64,000 nt of DNA from positions 682,001 to 746,000 of the forward strand of contig NZ_CP150900.1 in assembly GCF_038050405.1 (NCBI RefSeq). Direction: 5' to 3'. Below, one piece after another: positions 1 through 8,125 of the stretch (its first letter is position 1; every line of letters begins with the position of its first letter). The notes under the pieces are model-generated. The model did not search any database. It was not told the origin of the DNA and saw only the letters and a program-made list of their open reading frames with translations. Position numbers and translations under genes: made by a program. This stretch comes from Paraburkholderia sp. IMGN_8. Its GTDB lineage: Bacteria > Pseudomonadota > Gammaproteobacteria > Burkholderiales > Burkholderiaceae.

Positions 1-839
1 TGCTGGGTGTCGGCTGGGGCGAGTTCCCGAGCTATCAGTACGAGTTTGTGAAGACGCTCGGCGGCGTCGAGATCGCCAATAATTCGCACGATATCTTCAT
101 CGATCTGCTCGCGAAAACCGGCCTGATCGGCCTTGCGATCGTGCTGTTCGGCCTGATCGCCTGGCTGGTGCGCGTGGTGCGCGCGCCGTACACCGCCGCG
201 CGCGTGTTCGGCATTGCGCTGATCGGCGTTCTAGTGATGCACGCGCTGGTCGAATATCCGCAGCAATACATGTTCTTTCTGCTGCCGGCGATGTTCGTGT
301 TCGGTGTGCTGGAGACGCGCCCGCTGCGCCTCGTGCCTGGCCGCCTGTCATTCGGCGTGTTCGCGGCGGTGGTGTTGGGCGGCGTGGCGGCGCTGTATCC
401 GGTGTATCGCGATTACACGCGTGCCGAGGTGCTGTATTACGGCTCGCGTCCTGCCGAACAGTACCGTGCGGACCCGTCGTTCCTGTTCCAGGCGTGGGGC
501 GAGTATGGCCTCGCGACGCTGCTGCCGATGAATTCGATGGACCTGCAACACAAGCTCGCGATGCACAAGCAGGCAATGGCGTTACTGCCGGGCGAAACGG
601 TGCTGCGCCGCTATGCGGTGCTGCAGGCATTGAGCGGCGATACGGCGGCGGCGTTCGACACCGTCGCTCGCCTGAAGATTTTTGCCGAGGAATTGAAGGA
701 TTGGCCGTCGCAGTTGAGCTATCTGTACGAACTGTGCGACGAGCAGAAGACGCTGACCGGCTTCAAGGCGGAATTGGTGAAGCGCTATGGAATGCCGCCG
801 AGCAACGTCAATCAGGACGACGACAGCGACGAGGAATAA
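1..839 (+). CDS. O-oligosaccharyltransferase / O-antigen polymerase family protein, C-terminal part (5' end outside window)
   Basis: The frame is open from base 3 to the stop at 837-839, so the gene begins before the window. The visible 278 codons start inside the Wzy/PglL polymerase domain: a periplasmic-loop segment with NNSHDIFIDLLAKTG resembles the conserved histidine loop of Wzy-type ligases. Three hydrophobic segments follow (roughly codons 38-58, 65-95 and 115-135). The soluble tail has the character of the C-terminal domain found in PglL-like proteins and ends in an acidic stretch (DDDSDEE). Such proteins transfer lipid-linked glycans to protein at the periplasmic face or polymerise O-antigen. 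Which of the two applies cannot be told from this fragment. Confidence 0.75.
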   Translation, partial: LGVGWGEFPSYQYEFVKTLGGVEIANNSHDIFIDLLAKTGLIGLAIVLFGLIAWLVRVVRAPYTAARVFGIALIGVLVMHALVEYPQQYMFFLLPAMFVFGVLETRPLRLVPGRLSFGVFAAVVLGGVAALYPVYRDYTRAEVLYYGSRPAEQYRADPSFLFQAWGEYGLATLLPMNSMDLQHKLAMHKQAMALLPGETVLRRYAVLQALSGDTAAAFDTVARLKIFAEELKDWPSQLSYLYELCDEQKTLTGFKAELVKRYGMPPSNVNQDDDSDEE

Positions 840-879
840 ATCGCGCTGTCGTTCCTGAGCTTCAGCGGTGAAGTGGGGC

Positions 880-898
880 GATGACGGTGGCCGTCATC
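880..898. terminator. Stem-loop between convergent genes
   Basis: An 8-bp perfect stem (GATGACGG / CCGTCATC) with a 3-nt loop sits where the upstream + strand gene and moaC on the - strand converge; its right arm overlaps the last codon of moaC. There is no T tract, so it is at best a weak or factor-assisted terminator. Confidence 0.35.
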
Positions 899-1373
899 AA
901 CCCGCCACCCAGTCCCCCGATTTTCCCCCGTGCTTCTCCAGCACCTTTACCTCGGTGATCGTCATGCCGCGATCGACCGCCTTGCACATGTCGTACACCG
1001 TCAGCAGCCCGACCTGCACGGCGGTCAGCGCTTCCATCTCCACGCCGGTGCGTCCGAGCGTCTCCACTTGGGCCGTGCAATGCACGCCGGGCAGCGTTTC
1101 ATCGAGCTCGAAGTCCACTTTGACGCGCGTCAGCGCGAGCGGATGACATAGCGGGATCAGATCGGCGGTGCGCTTTGCGCCCTGGATCGCGGCGATGCGC
1201 GCGATGCCGATCACGTCGCCCTTCTTGGCGTTGCCGTCGCGGATCAGCGCGAACGTCTCCGGCAGCATGCGAATCGAGCCGCGCGCGACAGCGATGCGCT
1301 TGGTCTCCTGCTTGCCGCCGACGTCCACCATATGCGCCTGGCCTGCGGCGTCGAAATGGGTGAGTTCAGGCAT
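897..1373 (-). CDS. moaC: Cyclic pyranopterin monophosphate synthase MoaC
   Basis: A 158-residue protein of normal MoaC length. MoaC converts the MoaA product (3',8-cyclo-7,8-dihydro-GTP) to cyclic pyranopterin monophosphate in molybdenum cofactor synthesis, in the cytoplasm as a hexamer. Visible signatures are the LCHPLAL segment (residues 75-81) and YDMCKAVD (127-134), whose Asp128 and Lys131 match the active-site pair of E. coli MoaC by position. The start ATG at 1371-1373 follows a GGAG-like sequence (read on the - strand). It is a single gene here: other moa genes are absent, and the neighbour on the other side is divergent. Confidence 0.95.
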   Translation of the reverse strand: MPELTHFDAAGQAHMVDVGGKQETKRIAVARGSIRMLPETFALIRDGNAKKGDVIGIARIAAIQGAKRTADLIPLCHPLALTRVKVDFELDETLPGVHCTAQVETLGRTGVEMEALTAVQVGLLTVYDMCKAVDRGMTITEVKVLEKHGGKSGDWVAG

Positions 1374-1594
1374 GGTTGGGCTCCTTCAGAGGGCGCCTAT
1401 CATAGCAGCGTGGCGACGCCGGCCGGCAGCCGGGGCTGAGCTTGCCGCGTCGAGCGCGTCATCAGGCCGCACTTGGCGAGCCTGGCGTCGAAGTGGCTCG
1501 AATCGCCGCGGTGACTGATTACAATTGTCGTATGCCTGCTATCTTAGTCCGAGCGGCGGGCGTCGCCTTTCGACTCCGTCTTACCGACCTCGCG

Positions 1595-3304
1595 ATGCGT
1601 CCGAAACGGTTTCTTGCTGCGTTATTGTCCGTCGCGCTCTTGACGCAGCCGGGTGCGTTCGCGCAGTCCCGCGGCTCTTCGACCGTCGGTATCAGCACAC
1701 AAACTGAAGGGCCGCCGATGGAAATCGGCCCGCTGAATTCTTATGTCGAACCCATCGTGCCGCCGGAGATTGCGCAGGGCGTGTTCGGTATCTACGGTGG
1801 CGCCCAGAGTCGCTTCTCTGGTAATGCCGGCGCGAACACCGGCTGGCGCGCGCCGATCGTCACCCAGCAACTGCCCGACCTCGGCAATGGCGGCGCCGCG
1901 TCGCTGACGCCGCAAGCCGAGCGCAAGCTCGGCGAGCGCGTGATGCGCGAGTTGCGCCGCGACCCCGACTATCTCGACGACTGGCTGGTGCGTGACTACC
2001 TGAACTCGGTCGCGACGAAGCTCGCCGCGGCCGCTAATGCGCAATACATTGGGGGCTATCGTCCGGACTTCGACCTCTTCGCGATCCGCGATTCACAGAT
2101 CAACGCATTCTCGTTGCCGGGCGGCTTCATCGGCGTGAACACGGGTTTGATCGTGACGACGCAGACCGAATCCGAACTCGCGTCCGTGCTCGGGCACGAG
2201 ATGGGGCACGTCTTGCAGCGGCACATCTCGCGGATGATCACGACCGGCGAGCGCAGCGGCTATGCCGCGCTCGCCGGCCTGTTGTTCGGGATTCTGGCGG
2301 GCGTGATTGCACACAGCGGTGATCTTGGCAGTGCGATCGCGATCGGCGGCCAAGCGTATGCGGTCGATAACCAGTTGCGCTTCTCGCGTTCCGCCGAGCA
2401 CGAAGCCGACCGTGTCGGTTTCTTGCTGCTGGTCGGCGCCGGCTACGACCCGTACGCGATGGCGACGTTTTTCCACCGGCTCGACCGTGCCTCGATGAGC
2501 GACACGGGTGTGCCGGCGTACGCGCGCACGCATCCGCTGACTGGCGAGCGGATCGCCGACATGGAGGACCGTGCGCGTCGCGCGCCATACCGGCAACCGC
2601 ACCAGGCGTCCGAATATGGTTTCGTGCGGGCGAGGGCACGCTTGCTTCAGGATCGCTCGCGCGGTGAATACACCGATGAGATTTCGCGGTTGCGCTCCGA
2701 GATCGAGGACCGGACGGCGCTGAATGTTGCCGCGAACTGGTACGGCATCGCGTATGGGCAGATGCTGCTCGAGCGTTATGACGACGCGGCGGCCTCGCTT
2801 GCTTCTTCTCGTGCTGTATTTGTTGCGGGCGAGCGCAGTGAAGGTGAGGCGGCGCGCAGTTCGCCGAGTCTGGACGTGCTGGCCGCCGATATTGCGCGCC
2901 GCGCCGGGCGCGATGACGAGGCGGTTCGTCTTGCCGAGCTCGCGCAGAAGCGGTGGCCGCAGTCGAATGCGGCGATCGATATGCATATCCGGACGTTGTT
3001 GACGATGCGGCGATTTGCTGATGTGCAGGCGTTGGCGTTGAAGGAGACGCGTGCTTATCCGGAGCAGCCGGCGTGGTGGTTATATCTCGCGCAGGCGAGT
3101 GCTGGCAACGGGGATGCGTTGACGCAGCATCGGGCGCTTGCTGAAAAGTTTGCCCTCGAAGGGGCTTGGCTTTCCGCCATTCGGCAGCTGAAGGAAGCGC
3201 GGGATATCAAGACCATTGGATACTATGATCTCGCTACCGTCGACGCGCGGTTACATGAGATGGAGAGCCGCTATCGGGAGGAGCGGCTTGAGGAGAAGGG
3301 GTGA
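1595..3304 (+). CDS. M48 family periplasmic metalloprotease with TPR-like tail (BepA/YfgC-like)
   Basis: 569 residues from the ATG at 1595, chosen because it gives a clean Sec signal peptide (MRPKRF, hydrophobic AALLSVALL, then GAFAQ); in-frame ATGs at 1442 and 1532 only add a basic leader. The zinc site is HEMGH (residues 201-205), with Glu268 in SAEHEAD as the likely third ligand. A short hydrophobic segment follows the HExxH helix. The last 200 or so residues are helical with TPR-like character, as in E. coli BepA, which degrades or chaperones stalled outer-membrane proteins such as LptD. It is divergent from moaC and stands alone. The family assignment is firm; BepA equivalence is inferred from domain order. 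Confidence 0.85.
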   Translation: MRPKRFLAALLSVALLTQPGAFAQSRGSSTVGISTQTEGPPMEIGPLNSYVEPIVPPEIAQGVFGIYGGAQSRFSGNAGANTGWRAPIVTQQLPDLGNGGAASLTPQAERKLGERVMRELRRDPDYLDDWLVRDYLNSVATKLAAAANAQYIGGYRPDFDLFAIRDSQINAFSLPGGFIGVNTGLIVTTQTESELASVLGHEMGHVLQRHISRMITTGERSGYAALAGLLFGILAGVIAHSGDLGSAIAIGGQAYAVDNQLRFSRSAEHEADRVGFLLLVGAGYDPYAMATFFHRLDRASMSDTGVPAYARTHPLTGERIADMEDRARRAPYRQPHQASEYGFVRARARLLQDRSRGEYTDEISRLRSEIEDRTALNVAANWYGIAYGQMLLERYDDAAASLASSRAVFVAGERSEGEAARSSPSLDVLAADIARRAGRDDEAVRLAELAQKRWPQSNAAIDMHIRTLLTMRRFADVQALALKETRAYPEQPAWWLYLAQASAGNGDALTQHRALAEKFALEGAWLSAIRQLKEARDIKTIGYYDLATVDARLHEMESRYREERLEEKG

Positions 3305-3307
3305 ATG

Positions 3308-4194
3308 GTTTTTTTTCTGCCTTTGGCGGCGGCATTTGTCTGGGTGCCTGCGGTGGTGGCCTTTCCTTGATTTCTTGGTGGTCTATTAGCGTCGCCCCTG
3401 TGCGGGGCAGGCACTTACTTTCTTTGCCGCCGCAAAGAAAGTAAGCAAAGAAAGCGGCTTCACACCGCTAATTCTTAAGCGGGTCCCCCGGCTTGGAGGA
3501 GGCAGTGGAGCATCTGGAATCAGTGTTCTCGCACATTCCGCGCCGGTGACAAGGCAGTCATACTTCCGGCGGCGCTGCGCGCGCCGACGCGGTACTTCTC
3601 AAAGCCATCCGCCATTTTCGCGTCAACGTTTTGCCTGGTAAGGTGGCCCGCATTTGGGTGGATTTGTAGTGATCGGCGCGTACCTTTCTCAGTACCGTAG
3701 CAGCCTCTGCGTCTCGCCGAATTATCTCCGGGTGTCACTTTTCCGCAAACCGCACATCACCTCGGCGCCTCGCCGAGGCAAAGCCGATGGCCCCCAATCA
3801 CGCACAAACGAAGCCCCTGGTTTCCCTTGCAGACCGTTTCCGCGAGCACGTAGTGCGAGGCGGGAAGGATGATGCCGAAGGCGCACACGCCCCATCGGTT
3901 TTGAGAAGTACCGCCACGGCGCGCGCAGCGCCGGCGGAAGAATGACTGCCTTGTCACAAACGCGGAGTGTGCGAGAACACCGATTCCAGATGCTCCACTC
4001 TCCATTTCCGTATTGGAACAGAGGTGTTGCAACGACCGGTTGAATCCGCCGCCGCTTTCTTTGCTTACTTTCTTTGCGGCGGCAAAGAAAGTAAGTGCCT
4101 GCCCCGCACAGGGGCGACGCTAATAAACCAATAACAGAACAAGGAAAGGCCAACACCGTAGGCGCACAGACAATGCTGCCGCCAAAGGCAAAAA
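3308..4194. repeat. Large inverted-repeat element with arms of about 290 bp
   Basis: The 892-bp gap between the M48 protease and the next gene is occupied by two inverted arms (about 3308-3600 and 3900-4194) around a central segment of about 300 bp. The block 3384-3457 is identical, 74 of 74, to the reverse complement of 4052-4125; flanking parts of the arms are clearly related but diverged (for example 3508-3545 against 3950-3995). Each arm carries its own perfect 14-bp hairpin. Open frames across it, such as 3722-4447 on the - strand, have arginine- and cysteine-rich, protein-unlike translations and are not called. The repeat type is one I remember as common in Paraburkholderia genomes; no transposase is present. 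Confidence 0.8.
3414..3445. repeat. Perfect hairpin in left arm of inverted repeat
   Basis: 14-bp perfect stem (CTTACTTTCTTTGC / GCAAAGAAAGTAAG) with a 4-nt CGCC loop. The same hairpin recurs in the right arm at 4064-4095. It is followed by neither a gene nor a simple T run, so a structural or transposition-related role is as likely as termination. Confidence 0.7.
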
Positions 4195-4196
4195 AA

Positions 4197-4769
4197 CTAC
4201 TGCCCCTCTGCCGGGCTAACAACAAACCCAAACCGCGCAGCAACATCACCTCGCCGCACAGGCCGTAGCGGCAAAATAACCCCATCTCGCCAGAAAAAAT
4301 CCCCACTGACGGCATCGTCAGCCAACTTTGCATGATCAGAAAAAACTCCCAGATCATGATCATGCAAAACAGCAACTCTCGGCGGCACCGAGCCATCAAC
4401 AAACAGAATTCCGCCTTCATCATCGACAAACACAGCCGAAGGTTCAAAAGCGCCCCCAGCTTGATCAGTCAAAGAAAGCACCCCGTCAGCATCGGCGGAT
4501 AACCTCACAACCCAGGGCGTGTACCCCAACTCGACATAAACCCTCTGCGGCCCATTCTGAAAAAACCACTGTCCACGTTCATCCGCCTCGTAATTCCGAT
4601 TGATAAACGCCAGCAACGCCGCATGCCGAATCGGCGTACCAGGCGCACCACTAGCCTGCGCAGCCTCATCCCTCATGCGCCAGTTGCCGCGCCGGTCGAG
4701 CAACAACCAACCCGTGCAACTCGGCACATTCGGCCATTTGGTCAAGGCCTGCCTGACGATGTCATCCAT
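4197..4769 (-). CDS. Uncharacterised protein, DUF2946-like as recalled
   Basis: 190 residues, no signal peptide, no membrane segment. The N-terminus (MDDIVRQALTKWPNVP, then GWLLLDRRGNW) and the central FINRNYEADERGQWFFQNGPQRVYVEL pattern are, as I remember, typical of a beta-proteobacterial family filed as DUF2946; function unknown. Its start overlaps the 3' end of the YheT-like hydrolase gene by 8 bp on the same strand, so the two are translated from one transcript and may be coupled. The 3' end abuts the right arm of the large inverted repeat, so the extreme C-terminus may be encoded next to repeat-derived sequence. Confidence 0.7.
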   Translation of the reverse strand: MDDIVRQALTKWPNVPSCTGWLLLDRRGNWRMRDEAAQASGAPGTPIRHAALLAFINRNYEADERGQWFFQNGPQRVYVELGYTPWVVRLSADADGVLSLTDQAGGAFEPSAVFVDDEGGILFVDGSVPPRVAVLHDHDLGVFSDHAKLADDAVSGDFFWRDGVILPLRPVRRGDVAARFGFVVSPAEGQ

Positions 4770-5928
4770 GATCGACGTGCCGCTCCAGGTAGCCGAACAC
4801 GCGCCGCGACAGCCAGTCGATGCGGCCCGGGAACGGTCCGGTCATAAAGCCGGCGTGGCCGCCGTGTCTGGGTTGATCGAGTTCGACGGCCGACGACACT
4901 TCATGCCGCGACGGCAACGCCTCGCTCGGCAAGAACGGATCGTTGCGCGCGTTCAACACCAGCGTGGGTACCGCAATGTGCGGCAACAATGGCCGCGTGG
5001 TCGCGCTGCTCCAGTAATCGTCGGTATCGCGAAAGCCGTGTAGCGGCGCTGTCACCACGTTGTCGAACTCATACATCGTGCGGCTCGCGAGCATCGTGTC
5101 ACGGTCGAACAAACCCGGAAACTGGATGAGCTTCTGCTCGGCTTTCTGCTTCAGCGTCTTCAGGAAATTGCGCGTATAGATCATGCCGAATCCCTGCGCC
5201 AGCGCGCGTCCGCCGGCATGTACGTCGATCGGCGCCGAAACCGCCGCGGCGGCCGAGATGACCGACGACGCGTCCTCGCGCCGCTCACCGAGCCAGCGCA
5301 GCAGCACATTGCCGCCAAGCGACACGCCCGCGGCCACGATCGGCCCGCGATGCGCGGCACGCAACCGCCGCAGCACCCAGTCCACTTCGTTGCTGTCGGC
5401 AAGATGATAGAAACGCGGCAGAAGATTCAACGGTCCGCTGCAACTGCGAAAGTGCGGCACCACGCCGTGCCAGCCATATTCGCGCGCGCCGGCCATCAGC
5501 GACAAGGCATAGTGCGACGCCGAACTGCCTTCGAGGCCATGGAACAGCACGAACAGCGGGGCGTCGTCGGCTGGAGCTTCCAGAGTAACGGAGGCGCTCG
5601 ACGGGCCAACGGACTGGCCATCGTGCACAACCCAATCGAGATCGATGAAGTCGCCGTCTGGCGTGTCCCAGCGCTCGCGCCGGAAAGTGACCGCCGGGCG
5701 GCGCGCGAACAATGACGGGACGATGGTTTGCACATGCCGGTTCGGCAGCCAGAGCGGCGCACGGTAGAGCAGATCGGCAGTTGCCTCGACGGCAGCCGCG
5801 GCGCGGGCCGTGCCGGGAGAAGCGGATTTGTCGTGCGTCGTCCCCCAATCCCCCAATCTCCCAAGAGGACTTCCTTCGGGGCGCGGGACATCCTTCGGGG
5901 CGGGGGACTTCCTGTAGAGCGTACTCAT
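4762..5928 (-). CDS. YheT-like alpha/beta-fold hydrolase with repeat-derived N-terminus
   Basis: 388 residues. From about residue 53 (YRAPLWLPNRHVQTIVPSLF) it matches the YheT/ABHD1-3 type of alpha/beta hydrolase: VLFHGLEGSSASHY for the oxyanion region, GVSLGGN for the nucleophile elbow, and a C-terminal HGGHAGF with the likely catalytic histidine. Substrate is not known; relatives are carboxylesterases. Residues about 5-30 (RKSPAPKDVPRPEGSPLGRL and on) are encoded by a C-rich dispersed repeat seen twice more in this window, so the N-terminus appears extended or disrupted by insertion. No alternative ATG exists between the repeat and the hydrolase domain, so the start could instead be a non-ATG codon. 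Confidence 0.8.
   Translation of the reverse strand: MSTLYRKSPAPKDVPRPEGSPLGRLGDWGTTHDKSASPGTARAAAAVEATADLLYRAPLWLPNRHVQTIVPSLFARRPAVTFRRERWDTPDGDFIDLDWVVHDGQSVGPSSASVTLEAPADDAPLFVLFHGLEGSSASHYALSLMAGAREYGWHGVVPHFRSCSGPLNLLPRFYHLADSNEVDWVLRRLRAAHRGPIVAAGVSLGGNVLLRWLGERREDASSVISAAAAVSAPIDVHAGGRALAQGFGMIYTRNFLKTLKQKAEQKLIQFPGLFDRDTMLASRTMYEFDNVVTAPLHGFRDTDDYWSSATTRPLLPHIAVPTLVLNARNDPFLPSEALPSRHEVSSAVELDQPRHGGHAGFMTGPFPGRIDWLSRRVFGYLERHVDHG
5841..5913. repeat. C-rich dispersed repeat, copy A
   Basis: Contains CAATCCCCCAAT, then CCAAGAGGACTTCCTTCGGG and a second GGGGGACTTCCT. It lies inside the 5' codons of the YheT-like gene. Copy B is at 9121-9176 and copy C, in reverse orientation, at 21641-21688. 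Confidence 0.7.
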
Positions 5929-5967
5929 ACCAGCGTCGGAGCAAAAACGTGAAGCTTCAACAAAAAG

Positions 5968-6414
5968 TCAATGCAACGCCCCTTGGCCATGCCGCATCTT
6001 CGCGGCGAACTGGCTCGCGGCCTCGTTTGGCATCGGGCTTGCGTGAATATGCGCAATGCGCCATTCGCCGCGCTCATGAACCATCACATACGTGGTGAAC
6101 ACCATTGTCGGCGTGGTGGACGGATTGGCCGGCCGGTGCGCTTCAGCAATTGCGTAGACGACGGTGCCGAGGCTGTCGTAGACGCGGATATCGAGCGGCT
6201 CGATCGACACCGGCGCGGCTTCCAGCTGGATCTGCAAGCCGGCGCGAATGCTGTCGAGGCCGTGCAGATGCGAGCCGTCGGCGCAGATGCAACTGACGAA
6301 CTCCTCATCGATCCACAGGCCCATCAAGCTGTCGATATTGACCTCGGCGACGGCCTGGTAATAGGCGTTCAGGGTATCGGCGGCGGCTTCGAAGATATGG
6401 GCAAAACGTGGCAT
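5968..6414 (-). CDS. NTF2-like / SnoaL-type small protein
   Basis: 148 residues, cytoplasmic. The arrangement fits the NTF2-like cone fold: an N-terminal helix with AYYQAVAEVNIDSLMGLW, then SCICADGSHLHGLDSIRAGLQ, then beta strands ending in WRIAHIHASPMP. Members of this group include ketosteroid-isomerase-like and nuclear-transport-factor-like proteins, and many have no known reaction; the conserved HIH near the end is typical of the DUF4440/SgcJ-like subgroup. It lies between waaF and the hydrolase on the same strand, with a gap of 168 bp to waaF. A specific function is not supported. Confidence 0.7.
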   Translation of the reverse strand: MPRFAHIFEAAADTLNAYYQAVAEVNIDSLMGLWIDEEFVSCICADGSHLHGLDSIRAGLQIQLEAAPVSIEPLDIRVYDSLGTVVYAIAEAHRPANPSTTPTMVFTTYVMVHERGEWRIAHIHASPMPNEAASQFAAKMRHGQGALH

Positions 6415-6582
6415 GGCTCGTCAGTCTCTTGTGCGCGGCGCGCGGTTGCGGGGCAGCAGTCAGCGGGACAGTCCGGAGCACCGGACAATCGCACTCAAGC
6501 GCGAGAATGCCCGCGCCGCAAGGCGCGAACATGACGCGACGCGCTCAGGTGCGTGCGGTGTTGCGTGCAAGTGTCAGTCGGT

Positions 6583-7608
6583 TCAGCGTTGCGCGAGCAA
6601 CATGCCGCGTAAATCGCCGAATACCTGCTCGGCGCTCAACTGCTTCAGGCAGTTCAGATGACCGAGCGGACACTCGCGCTCAAAACAGGGGCTGCATTCG
6701 AGATGGAGCCATTGTACCTTCGCAAGCTCGGACAAGGGCGGCGTGTGGCGCGGATCGGTCGAACCGTACACAGCCACGAGCGGCCGGCGCAGCGCGGCGG
6801 CCACGTGCATCAGGCCCGAATCGTTGGTGACGACCGCGTTGGCCCGCGAGATCAACGCGCAAGCCTCGCCGAGCGCGGTCTGGCCGCACAGGTTGCGTAC
6901 GTTCGGCGCCTTCTCGGCGATCGCCTGGGCCAGCGGCGCGTCTTTCGGCGAACCGAGCGCGACGATCTGTGTGTATGGGAACGACTGGCCGACCATCTGC
7001 GCAAGCGCTGCGAAATGCTCGGGTGGCCAGCGCTTGGCCGGGCCATACTCGGCGCCGGGGCAGAACACCAGCAGCGGCACGCGCGTATCCAGATTGAAGC
7101 GCGCCGACACGCGCGACGCCTCGTTCAGGTCCGCGTCGAGCCGCGGCATCGGCAGATCGCCGGGGACCTTGGCGCCGGGCGCGTAGGCGAGGGCGGCGTA
7201 ATGGCCGACCATTGGCGGGCGCTCGTCCTTGCGCGGATTCGCGTGGCGCACGTTCAAGAGACCGTAGCGGCTTTCGCCGGTATAGCCGATACGTAGCGCA
7301 ATACCCGCCATCCACGGAATCAGCGCCGACTTCAGCGAGTTCGGCAGCACATAGGCCGCGTCGTAGCCGACGTCGCGCAAGTCGCTCGACAGTTGCCAGC
7401 GGCGCAGCATCTGCAGCTTGCCGTGCGCGAGATCGGTTGCGTAGACGTCGCGGATCTCGGGCATCCGTTCGAGCACGGGCGCGACCCACGAAGGCGCGAC
7501 CGCGTCGATCACGATGCGCGGATGCAATTTCACGAGGCGCGCGAACAGCGGCTGCGCCATCAATGCGTCACCGATCCAGTTCGGTGCGATAACCAACGCG
7601 CGACGCAT
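6583..7608 (-). CDS. waaF: Lipopolysaccharide heptosyltransferase II (WaaF)
   Basis: 341 residues, the usual length. It transfers the second L-glycero-D-manno-heptose to the LPS inner core at the cytoplasmic face of the inner membrane. The start (MRRALVIAPNWIGDALMAQP) is the signature N-terminus of WaaF in GT9; later segments FCPGAEYGPAKRWPPEHFA, TNDSGLMHVAAALRRPLVAVYG and PCFERECPLGHLNC follow the family order, the last being the cysteine-containing tail typical of heptosyltransferase II. It lies downstream of the CHCC zinc-finger gene on the same strand after 257 bp. Confidence 0.93.
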   Translation of the reverse strand: MRRALVIAPNWIGDALMAQPLFARLVKLHPRIVIDAVAPSWVAPVLERMPEIRDVYATDLAHGKLQMLRRWQLSSDLRDVGYDAAYVLPNSLKSALIPWMAGIALRIGYTGESRYGLLNVRHANPRKDERPPMVGHYAALAYAPGAKVPGDLPMPRLDADLNEASRVSARFNLDTRVPLLVFCPGAEYGPAKRWPPEHFAALAQMVGQSFPYTQIVALGSPKDAPLAQAIAEKAPNVRNLCGQTALGEACALISRANAVVTNDSGLMHVAAALRRPLVAVYGSTDPRHTPPLSELAKVQWLHLECSPCFERECPLGHLNCLKQLSAEQVFGDLRGMLLAQR

Positions 7609-7865
7609 CAGAGTGAGTGTCCGGTGTCGAAACGAAGCGCCGCGCGCGCCATGCGCGTGGCGTTCGGATTTGTAAAAGGGGATATGTCGCGAGTCGCGTG
7701 GCGCGGACCCGGCACGGCCGGACCCGCCGCGGCTGCGGCGTTGCTGCGACGCGCTTGCCCGGTCACCTGCTGCAAAGGCAAATACGGCAAGTCAAACGAC
7801 AAACCGGACAGCGGGCGAAGCCAACAGGGCCACAAGCAGCGGCGCAAGCGCTCAGCGTTCAGTGT
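7609..7865. other. Intergenic region upstream of waaF, no feature recognised
   Basis: 257 bp between the zinc-finger gene and waaF. It is GC-rich with alternating CG tracts; I see no protein-like frame, clear promoter or terminator. Confidence 0.5.
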
Positions 7866-8060
7866 TCAATGACCTCTGACCACTTCGCCGTCGCGCAGCT
7901 TGTAGCGCGTGCTGCAGTACGGGCAACGCGCTTCGCCGTGCGTGACATCGATAAAGACGCGCGGATGCGCGCTCCAGCGCGGCATTGCCGGATTCGGGCA
8001 GTACGCCGGCAGGTCTTTCGCCGACAGTTCGACCAGCGGCATTTCCTTGATTTCGCTCAT
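7866..8060 (-). CDS. Small zinc-finger (CHCC) protein
   Basis: 64 residues from ATG at 8058-8060; a longer upstream frame to 8303 overlaps ilvE and is rejected. The protein has YCPNP (Cys21), HPRVFIDV (His32) and RCPYCSTRY (Cys46, Cys49), the CHCC ligand set of the zf-CHCC family (PF10276), related to the mitochondrial complex I subunit NDUFS6/Lpar_ family. Its bacterial role is not established. It follows ilvE on the same strand with a 65-bp gap and is probably cotranscribed with it. Confidence 0.85.
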   Translation of the reverse strand: MSEIKEMPLVELSAKDLPAYCPNPAMPRWSAHPRVFIDVTHGEARCPYCSTRYKLRDGEVVRGH

Positions 8061-8125
8061 GGGGACTTTCTCGTTGTATGCAGGGTGCGTGCGTTGCGCC
8101 GTTAAAAAGGCCGGCGCAGCGCGCG

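Noticed and set aside
3384..4125. CRISPR-like reading of the repeated hairpins
   Set aside because: Only two blocks in opposite orientation, no regular spacers and no cas genes.
3722..4447. A 241-codon - strand frame covering the right arm of the inverted repeat and part of the next gene
   Set aside because: Its sequence is repeat-derived, rich in Arg and Cys, and overlaps a better-supported gene on the same strand.
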